A stretch of DNA of 64,000 nt. Origin: Larus michahellis (taxonomy: Eukaryota; Chordata; Aves; Charadriiformes; Laridae). The stretch is taken from NCBI RefSeq assembly GCF_964199755.1, contig NC_133901.1:10741556-10805555 (forward strand). Direction: 5' to 3'. The notes beneath the pieces were generated by a model. It was not told the origin of the DNA. It was given only the letters and a program-made list of their open reading frames with translations, and ran no database searches. Numbering within the stretch: position 1 is the first letter of the stretch; the number at the start of each line of letters is the position of its first letter. A program made the position numbers and the translations under genes. Positions 60,001 to 64,000 of this stretch are shown here, piece by piece.

Positions 60001-63000
60001 GACTAAAAACGCAGTAAGAGTGCAATGCCTCCCTTAAGAAGCTAGAAATAGCACCATCTCAATAGCAGTTAGTGGCAAATAAGACCAGAATTCAGGTGTT
60101 TTTTTACTCTCCAGTATATCTCCACCTACTCAAAAAGGAGGAGCTCCTGTAATACCATCTTCACAACCCAGCTTGTGGAATTTATCAAATGAAATATATT
60201 TCTAGACTGACAGAATTTCTTGAAATTGATTTCAATATACTCCAAGCAGTCACTGACAAAGTGCAAAAAACAGTGGAATTGCACATCAGTCTCTGACATG
60301 AGACTGACTGGGCTGTTTGCCAAAGTGAATCCCAGAAGAAGAGTGGGATCCAGCAAATAGCTAAAGCTTAAAGCCACCGAACAGAAAGCCTATACAATAA
60401 ATTCTTGAGGACTTGATGCAAAAGGTTCAGAAGCATTTCACAACAAAATAGCACAGGTAATTCTGTCAAATTTTCTACCAGTCCACATCAGCTGCCATCC
60501 AAGAGAAACACTGTAAGATCCTCTTTGTAACCATAGGCTGAAGAACTTCTCTGCATAAACATTCCCCGGTGTTTGCCTCCAGCTGAACAGAAACTCGGAC
60601 ATTAACCCAACCAGTTCTGCCTGTCTCATGTTCTGCTCAGAAAAAAGATGATAAGAAAACTTCTTCGAACCCATAATTAAGGTTACCTGGCCTTTGTAGG
60701 AAAGTTCTGACTGAGATCTTTCATGACCATCAGAGCGTCCACAGGGGGAGCAGTCAAAATGCGAGCAGCAGTTTGAAAACTTAAATCTAGAAGTGGAAAA
60801 ATAGAAGTCAGGAAGTCCAAAGTGAAAAAACAGAAGTCAGGAAGTCCAAAATGAAAACAAGCCAATGCATCTTAACTTTAGCTTTCAACTTTTTTGCGTA
60901 TTTCTTACCTATGACAATTCATTTTCTATCTGTGCCTTTAGGTAATTTTTTTTTAATCTTCTTCCTTGTATTCAACTTGTATTTGTGGACTTGAAGCAAG
61001 TAACCCTTTTCAAAACAGACCAATACATTCTATCTACAGGTTACTTCAATGAATCTGGACCATCACCTCTATTTTTGGTGGAGGCAGGAGGATATGCCCT
61101 TCAGAAGGGGCCTGGGTGCTTGTTTCACAAGCTAGCAACATAAACAGCCATCTGTTGGACATAGGTAGTTTCTCTGTGGCTACAACGTATGCTCAGCATT
61201 TTGAATTACTCTCTTTTTTCAGAGGATGGAAAGCCTTTCCACGGGCCTCTAACAGATGACTTCCAGGGAAACAGGTCAGAGTTGCATACAGACACTTTTG
61301 AAATAGTTTTCCTTTGGTCTTGAGAAATATCAGCTTTCCACACCAAGAATATGACAACGGAAAGAAACTTGACATTTACCAGATCATACAAGTAGTCAGT
61401 TTAAAAGCAAGTGGCTTACTATACTTCACAATATAGAAAGCAAACTTCACTTCAGAAGTCCCATGAAACCATCTTTCTAAAAGGTATTTCAACAGGACGC
61501 TGCGAAGGAGCTTTAAAAAATCCAGTAGTTTCCAGTGCAGGAATTTACAGTCAAACTCTCAACTCTACAGAGCCACTCGCGACCTCATTTGTGTAGAGCA
61601 CCAGAAGATACATTTACATTAAGTTTTTGTAGTACAATACTGAAAGTCTTCATGCAGATTACCTTGTAACTGCCATACTTTCAAAGGTGCCATTTCATTG
61701 GTGCTTTCCACGAGGTGTTTTCGAAGCTCTTTCAGCTCTTCTGTCAGGTCAGGATACAATTGCCTAAAAGGGTATGAGGGTGAAAGAACTTCTGTGGTTT
61801 CCTGTGAGCAAGTCTGCTGCTAATGCAAAGAAACTAACATATGAAAAAGCATGCTGCTAACACATATGTGTAACTCAGACATGTGAAAAATAACAACAAA
61901 GCAAAATATGAGCATCTTGGCATCAAGTTTTTTTGATATGACGAAGACCAACAACTTAAAACTGAGTTTTACCTTAGTTTTCCAAACAGAAATCCCTGCA
62001 CTTCATCAATAGGGTCATTTTCATCTATTACTGTAGCATTCACATCCATGCCTGTAAACACACAGAGAAAAACACTTTTATCAAGCTGTTCAGAAACAGC
62101 TCTCAACACTCATTTTGATTTGTTTAACAGAACTACACTGCAGTAACCAAAAAGAAGAAAGTGCAAGTTTCAGGCTTACTTTTCAACCCATATCCAAGAG
62201 ACATTACTGTTACAAATGAACACGGTAACAGCTGAAATAAAGTCAAGTTGGATTACTGAGAAGGAAAAGTGTAAAATGAGTGGAAGTCTCAGAGACCTAG
62301 GCATTGCAGAGGAATTCACTAGGGCCTAGGAGCCTTCAGGACACGCCAGCTTTGTAGAATAAGTGCTAAACTTCAATTGTGAACACAACCCCAATTTTAG
62401 CCCCAAAATACATGATAAAAAATAGTATCTGAGTAAAGTCCAATTCTGGGCTTAAACATCAAGAAGAAATCAGCGCAAAAGACTCACGCGATCTCCTATC
62501 CAGCCAGCTCCAATCTAGATGGTTTATGCTCAAGTCTAACTAAAAGTCCTGACCTTTTAGATGAGCGTGTGCTTCGGGACAAGGCAAAGCAGCACAGGCA
62601 CCAATAAATGACTGCACAGCCAGAACATCCACAGAATCCAAAGGAGCTGGAGGAGTATGACAGACCTCTCATGCACAGCTTACTATCTATGACTTATTTG
62701 CAGCTCATAGCAGTGCCAGTACAGTCTGTCCATTTTTTTAAACATTTTACGTCAATATTGGTATAAAACTTCACAAGTTTACAAATAACAAATCTTCCCC
62801 AGAATTACTTTTTTTGTCACCTGAAGAGACAAAGGCCTCCAACATCCTATTCTACAAACAATACCAGGGCTTTTGCGTGACATTTTGATGACTGATTAAT
62901 GGAAAATTTCACACAGTAATAAAAAAGTTGGATCACCTCCTCTAGTATGTTAGTCTCTCTTAAAATTAAATAGTTTTACAAATAAAGACCAAAGGTTTTA

Positions 63001-63826
63001 TGTGTCTATATTCTAGATGGTGGCAAAATATTCTGAATCAGACTTTAGATCTGTATCTAAAAACTGCTAAAACTGCAAAATCATGAAGAACCCAATTCAA
63101 AATCTGAGTTCTGTTCTCCACAGCATCTCAAACTAACCAACTAGCTAAAAGAATATTTTTATTTTTTTTTTTACTTAAGTCCAAGATAAAAGCAGGAAAT
63201 TCTGATATGCACACACGTAAATAAAAAGTATACACACACACACAATTACCCTAACAAAAATAGTTTTGGCAGGTGCATGAGAGTTTGCAAAACACAGATC
63301 AGTGCTCTAAAGAAAGCAGGAAAAGCAAAAAAGAAAAATCATGCAGAATTCTAAGTTCTTGTTCCCAAAGAACAAGAACAGGAAACACATTCTGCTCTGT
63401 GGATGGATAAGCTACAGCAAATTAAGGTAGAGGTGCTTTACATCTGCAGAGAATCCGCTTATCTGGTAAAAAATTAGTTGCATTAATTGTGCCATTACTA
63501 AGATCTAGTCCAGAGTCATGACTCCAATGTGCCCAGCAGTGCACAAGCACAGAAGACAAGTGCCATGGCAAAGACATGTTTCATAAAGAACATAAACCCA
63601 AAGAGACAGGAAGAGAAGTGATTTCAGAGCTGAAGAAATAAGATCTGCAATTCAGACAAACAGTCATTCATATCAAAGGAAATACAAAATTATCTTTACA
63701 AAATTAAAATAGTTAAAATATTAATTCACCTTTCACCTGCGTATCATCCTTGGCCTTATACTCTGTACTTTTAATAGCCAGCTCCACACCATAGCCAGAG
63801 AGGTAGACTTTTTCTTTACTGGGATT
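27052..63826 (-). CDS. UGGT1: UGGT1, UDP-glucose:glycoprotein glucosyltransferase 1 (5' part outside window)
   Basis: UGGT1 is the soluble ER-lumen folding sensor. It adds one glucose from UDP-glucose to Man9GlcNAc2 glycans of misfolded glycoproteins, sending them back to calnexin/calreticulin. Thirty-five coding exons were placed on the minus strand, from 63730-63826 down to 27052-27077. All junction phases agree, and the exons sum to 3969 nt (1322 codons plus stop), collinear with roughly residues 230-1555 of the vertebrate protein. In order they give the end of the first thioredoxin-like domain, the other thioredoxin-like domains, the beta-sandwich segments (about 40 kb to 33 kb), then the GT24 catalytic domain (33.06-27.5 kb) with the DAD metal/UDP-binding motif at the end of exon 30758-30940. 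The paralogue UGGT2 is less likely: the C-terminal exon reads [10 protein letters not shown], as in UGGT1. The protein ends HVEL, a KDEL-like retrieval tail. Signal peptide and first exons lie beyond 64000. Oddities: duplicated exon pieces near 48.4 and 42.7 kb and an antisense retroviral insert at 51.5-53.1 kb. Confidence 0.97.
27504..27663 (-). CDS. UGGT1: UGGT1 window exon 34
   Basis: Encodes [20 protein letters not shown] through [10 protein letters not shown] and MPEQHTH plus one base. 160 nt, donor GTAATC. The last part diverges from the mammalian tail. Confidence 0.95.
28016..28132 (-). CDS. UGGT1: UGGT1 window exon 33
   Basis: Encodes [20 protein letters not shown] then [19 protein letters not shown]. 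117 nt, phase 0, donor GTAAGT. Highly conserved acceptor-facing part of GT24. Confidence 0.97.
28809..28923 (-). CDS. UGGT1: UGGT1 window exon 32
   Basis: Encodes [20 protein letters not shown] then [20 protein letters not shown]24 core. 115 nt, donor GTGTGT. Confidence 0.97.
29400..29560 (-). CDS. UGGT1: UGGT1 window exon 31
   Basis: Encodes [20 protein letters not shown] through AGRKYHI, GT24 core. 161 nt, donor GTACTG. Confidence 0.97.
30758..30940 (-). CDS. UGGT1: UGGT1 window exon 30, catalytic DAD motif
   Basis: Encodes [20 protein letters not shown] through FVDADQ, 183 nt. The DAD near the end is the DxD motif that binds the divalent metal and UDP-glucose in GT24 enzymes. Donor GTAACA. 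Confidence 0.97.
32273..32357 (-). CDS. UGGT1: UGGT1 window exon 29
   Basis: Encodes [20 protein letters not shown] then NYLSPTFK. 85 nt, donor GTTTGT. Confidence 0.95.
32956..33060 (-). CDS. UGGT1: UGGT1 window exon 28, start of GT24 domain
   Basis: Encodes [20 protein letters not shown] then [14 protein letters not shown], the first strand of the GT24 fold. 105 nt, donor GTTAGT. Confidence 0.95.
33525..33613 (-). CDS. UGGT1: UGGT1 window exon 27
   Basis: Encodes [20 protein letters not shown] then ESGFWESLK plus two bases. 89 nt, donor GTAAAA. Acidic linker before the catalytic domain. Confidence 0.95.
34255..34339 (-). CDS. UGGT1: UGGT1 window exon 26
   Basis: Encodes [20 protein letters not shown] then KSKIIKVK. 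85 nt, donor GTAAGT. Confidence 0.95.
34659..34744 (-). CDS. UGGT1: UGGT1 window exon 25
   Basis: Encodes [20 protein letters not shown] then SEDIYRIY. 86 nt, donor GTAGGA. Confidence 0.95.
35740..36190 (-). mobile_element. Old CR1 3' fragment in a UGGT1 intron
   Basis: Between exons 25 and 24 the plus strand carries diverged matches to the reverse complement of the CR1 3' region. They include AACTTCCCTTGGCATAATTT and GGGTCCCAAAACAAGACAGC, the latter like the CR1 motif GGGGCCCAAAACTGAACACA. So the element runs on the minus strand. Heavily mutated; ends approximate. Confidence 0.5.
36487..36645 (-). CDS. UGGT1: UGGT1 window exon 24
   Basis: Encodes [20 protein letters not shown] through IVMANL. 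159 nt, phase 0, donor GTAAGC. Confidence 0.96.
36646..38600 (-). other. UGGT1 intron (exons 23-24), no recognised content
   Basis: About 2 kb of AT-rich intron with no identifiable repeat or embedded gene. Confidence 0.4.
38601..38790 (-). CDS. UGGT1: UGGT1 window exon 23
   Basis: Encodes [20 protein letters not shown] through DLDNIYLEE, 190 nt, donor GTAAGA. Beta-sandwich region. Confidence 0.96.
39258..39337 (-). CDS. UGGT1: UGGT1 window exon 22
   Basis: Encodes [20 protein letters not shown] then SDMPLK. 80 nt, donor GTAAGC. Confidence 0.95.
39829..39931 (-). CDS. UGGT1: UGGT1 window exon 21
   Basis: Encodes [20 protein letters not shown] through RLAPLLL. 103 nt, donor GTATGT. Confidence 0.95.
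40272..40367 (-). CDS. UGGT1: UGGT1 window exon 20
   Basis: Encodes [20 protein letters not shown] then [11 protein letters not shown]. 96 nt, donor GTATAG. Confidence 0.95.
40368..42668 (-). other. Large UGGT1 intron (exons 19-20), no recognised content
   Basis: 2.4 kb intron; apart from the 46-bp exon copy at its upstream end I see no gene, RNA or clear transposon. Short open frames are unsupported. Confidence 0.4.
42669..42714 (-). repeat. 46-bp perfect copy of UGGT1 exon 17 sequence inside an intron
   Basis: Identical over 46 bp and in the same orientation to 44779-44824 in exon 17, the part encoding [14 protein letters not shown]. It has no splice sites of its own and lies 80 bp beyond the exon 19 donor. 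Confidence 0.96.
42794..42924 (-). CDS. UGGT1: UGGT1 window exon 19
   Basis: Encodes [20 protein letters not shown] through QLGFEED plus two bases. 131 nt, donor GTAAGT. Confidence 0.95.
43862..43993 (-). CDS. UGGT1: UGGT1 window exon 18
   Basis: Encodes [20 protein letters not shown] through AVISNGR. 132 nt, donor GTGAGA. Confidence 0.95.
44639..44845 (-). CDS. UGGT1: UGGT1 window exon 17
   Basis: Longest exon seen (207 nt, 69 codons). Encodes [20 protein letters not shown] through ADILEFAVG. Donor GTAAGC. Bases 44779-44824 are copied exactly at 42669-42714. Confidence 0.96.
45504..45598 (-). CDS. UGGT1: UGGT1 window exon 16
   Basis: Encodes [20 protein letters not shown] then [11 protein letters not shown]. 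95 nt, donor GTAGGT. Confidence 0.95.
46129..46152 (-). CDS. UGGT1: UGGT1 window exon 15 (24-nt microexon)
   Basis: A 24-nt exon encoding MSSKEIY with split codons at both ends. ACCAG acceptor and GTAACT donor. Both phases match the neighbours, and the residues are conserved in UGGT1. Confidence 0.92.
47507..47605 (-). CDS. UGGT1: UGGT1 window exon 14
   Basis: Encodes [20 protein letters not shown] then [12 protein letters not shown]. 99 nt, donor GTAACA. Confidence 0.95.
48338..48549. repeat. 107-bp tandem duplication across UGGT1 exon 13 donor
   Basis: 48338-48442 and 48445-48549 are identical over 105 bp, offset 107. Each copy contains the 3' part of exon 13 and its GTAAGG donor. The upper copy is part of the real exon; the lower copy lies in the intron. 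Confidence 0.97.
48479..48599 (-). CDS. UGGT1: UGGT1 window exon 13 (3' end duplicated downstream)
   Basis: Encodes [20 protein letters not shown] through REYLDLTGM plus one base; 121 nt, donor GTAAGG. The last 71 exonic bases, the donor and about 34 intronic bases are repeated just downstream at 48338-48444. Confidence 0.93.
48830..48994 (-). CDS. UGGT1: UGGT1 window exon 12
   Basis: Encodes [20 protein letters not shown] through FQRAVYL. 165 nt, phase 0, donor GTAGGT. Confidence 0.95.
48995..50757 (-). other. UGGT1 intron (exons 11-12), no recognised content
   Basis: 1.8 kb intron with an A-run near 49310 and a TA-rich patch near 50555-50585. Short frames on both strands have no family match. 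Confidence 0.4.
50758..50889 (-). CDS. UGGT1: UGGT1 window exon 11
   Basis: Encodes [20 protein letters not shown] through SAYDQNRK. 132 nt, phase 0, donor GTAAGA. Confidence 0.95.
51468..52198 (+). repeat. 5' LTR of the endogenous retrovirus fragment
   Basis: About 730 bp with TATAAAAG (51811-51818), ATTAAA (52071-52076) and a terminal CA just before the primer-binding site. The initial T of the usual TG terminus is changed to C. Confidence 0.75.
52206..52223 (+). other. Retroviral primer-binding site (lysine tRNA type)
   Basis: TGGTGCCCAACGTGGGGC differs by one base from the site complementary to the 3' end of tRNA-Lys1,2 (TGGCGCCCAACGTGGGGC). Confidence 0.8.
52312..53067 (+). pseudogene. 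Two retroviral leader frames in register, split by one TGA
   Basis: The first frame (52312-52695, 127 residues) has at least two hydrophobic, membrane-like segments and three N-glycosylation sequons near residue 85 (NYT, NYT, NFT). It stops at TGA 52693-52695. The very next codon is an ATG in the same frame, opening a second stretch of 123 residues (52696-53067). That stretch begins Cys-rich and becomes strongly charged (K, R, E, S). Neither matches gag, pol or env that I can recognise. The position between primer-binding site and gag suggests a leader protein of this ERV group. Whether the TGA is decay or original is unknown. Confidence 0.5.
53346..53481 (-). CDS. UGGT1: UGGT1 window exon 10
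   Basis: Encodes [20 protein letters not shown] through QTVMS. 136 nt, donor GTAAGT. The following intron holds the retroviral insert. Confidence 0.95.
53932..54017 (-). CDS. UGGT1: UGGT1 window exon 9
   Basis: Encodes [20 protein letters not shown] then FFSNHIPL. 86 nt, donor GTAATT. Confidence 0.95.
55137..55256 (-). CDS. UGGT1: UGGT1 window exon 8
   Basis: Encodes [20 protein letters not shown] through IRKNFHNF. 120 nt, phase 0 at both ends, donor GTAAGT. Confidence 0.95.
55525..55675 (-). CDS. UGGT1: UGGT1 window exon 7
   Basis: Encodes [20 protein letters not shown] through RSPAIS, 151 nt. The donor is the weaker GTGCGT, fixed by the phase-0 start of the next exon (WINNLEV). Confidence 0.94.
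56347..56438 (-). CDS. UGGT1: UGGT1 window exon 6
   Basis: Encodes [20 protein letters not shown] then [10 protein letters not shown]. 92 nt, donor GTAGGA. Confidence 0.95.
56439..59555 (-). other. Largest UGGT1 intron in the window, no recognised content
   Basis: 3.1 kb, AT-rich, with a TA-rich microsatellite-like patch at about 59335-59375 near the upstream exon. No exon-like or transposon-like sequence recognised. Confidence 0.4.
59556..59616 (-). CDS. UGGT1: UGGT1 window exon 5
   Basis: Encodes 20 residues, [20 protein letters not shown]. 61 nt, donor GTAATG. Confidence 0.94.
60687..60786 (-). CDS. UGGT1: UGGT1 window exon 4
   Basis: Encodes [20 protein letters not shown] through FPTKA. 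100 nt. Its acceptor region holds a 29-bp tandem duplication (60803-60860). Confidence 0.95.
60803..60860. repeat. 29-bp tandem duplication beside the UGGT1 exon 4 acceptor
   Basis: Two near-identical 29-bp units (AGAAGTCAGGAAGTCCAAA core) start 17 bp outside the exon boundary. On the minus strand each unit holds a CTGAC branch-point-like motif and part of a pyrimidine tract. Confidence 0.85.
61663..61763 (-). CDS. UGGT1: UGGT1 window exon 3
   Basis: Encodes [20 protein letters not shown] through PLKVWQLQ. 101 nt, donor GTAATC. Confidence 0.95.
61973..62051 (-). CDS. UGGT1: UGGT1 window exon 2
   Basis: Encodes [20 protein letters not shown] then LFGKL. 79 nt, donor GTAAAA. Confidence 0.95.
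62052..63729 (-). other. UGGT1 intron (window exons 1-2), no recognised content
   Basis: 1.7 kb AT-rich intron with a short CA microsatellite at about 63231-63245. Nothing else recognised. Confidence 0.4.
63730..63826 (-). CDS. UGGT1: UGGT1 window exon 1
   Basis: First UGGT1 exon in the window. Encodes [20 protein letters not shown] through DDTQVK plus one base. Acceptor TTACAG, donor GTGAAT; 97 nt. End of the first thioredoxin-like domain. Confidence 0.95.
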
Positions 63827-64000
63827 CTGTAAGGAAAAGCAACAGTACAATATCGCCAGTCTTTGTTTTGATGTACAAATTAAAAACTGCCATTTCCCAA
63901 AGCTAAGAAATCTCAAGCTAGTACACATTTCAGACACAACCGGTAACGCATAAGAGAGAAACAAATACAATGAGTGACTCTGCAGTAATGTGCTGTGATA

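Overview
This window is nuclear DNA from a bird, probably a passerine. The genes are vertebrate and split into many short exons with GT-AG boundaries. A CR1 LINE carries the usual avian endonuclease reading frame. There is an avian-type class II endogenous retrovirus, and KLHL10-like and RhoGAP (TAGAP-like) fragments of the sort that are multiplied in bird genomes. No species was identified; all family calls come from recognising protein sequence by eye.

Layout. (1) 1-4.4 kb: no recognisable gene. (2) 4.4-10.8 kb, minus strand: the C-terminal WD40 part of ATG16L1 (autophagy conjugation scaffold). Four exons encode blades 1-3, and the terminal exon carries the stop at 5817-5819. The exons for the middle blades, and all the N-terminal ATG5-binding and coiled-coil exons, are absent. 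(3) 11.1-11.5 kb: a CpG island with a perfect NRF1-type palindrome, only about 0.3 kb upstream of the first surviving ATG16L1 exon. (4) 13.1-14.3 kb: a broken CR1, followed by a KLHL10-like BTB-BACK fragment without kelch repeats (14.4-15.6 kb, minus). (5) 16.5-23.3 kb: G/C-rich, repeat-like and low-information DNA, with a two-exon RhoGAP fragment (18.75-19.29 kb, plus) whose second exon looks frameshifted. (6) 27.05-63.83 kb, minus: UGGT1, the ER glycoprotein folding sensor. I placed 35 consecutive coding exons. Their splice phases all agree, and together they give 3969 nt, or 1322 residues plus stop, from about residue 230 of the family to the C terminus. The 5' exons lie beyond the right edge of the window.

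UGGT1 is the functional core of the window. In the ER lumen it reglucosylates misfolded N-glycoproteins so that they rebind calnexin/calreticulin. Its catalytic DAD motif and an ER-retrieval-like tail ending HVEL are visible. The gene carries small structural oddities: a 107-bp tandem duplication across the 3' end and splice donor of one exon, a perfect 46-bp copy of another exon placed 2.1 kb away in an intron, a 29-bp duplication next to a splice acceptor, and an antisense endogenous retrovirus fragment in an intron.

The left half (ATG16L1 remnant, KLHL10-like, RhoGAP-like, CR1) reads as a patchwork of partial genes. It suggests a rearranged or duplicated segment, or a misassembly, next to an intact housekeeping gene. 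I found no CRISPR array, tRNA or rRNA.
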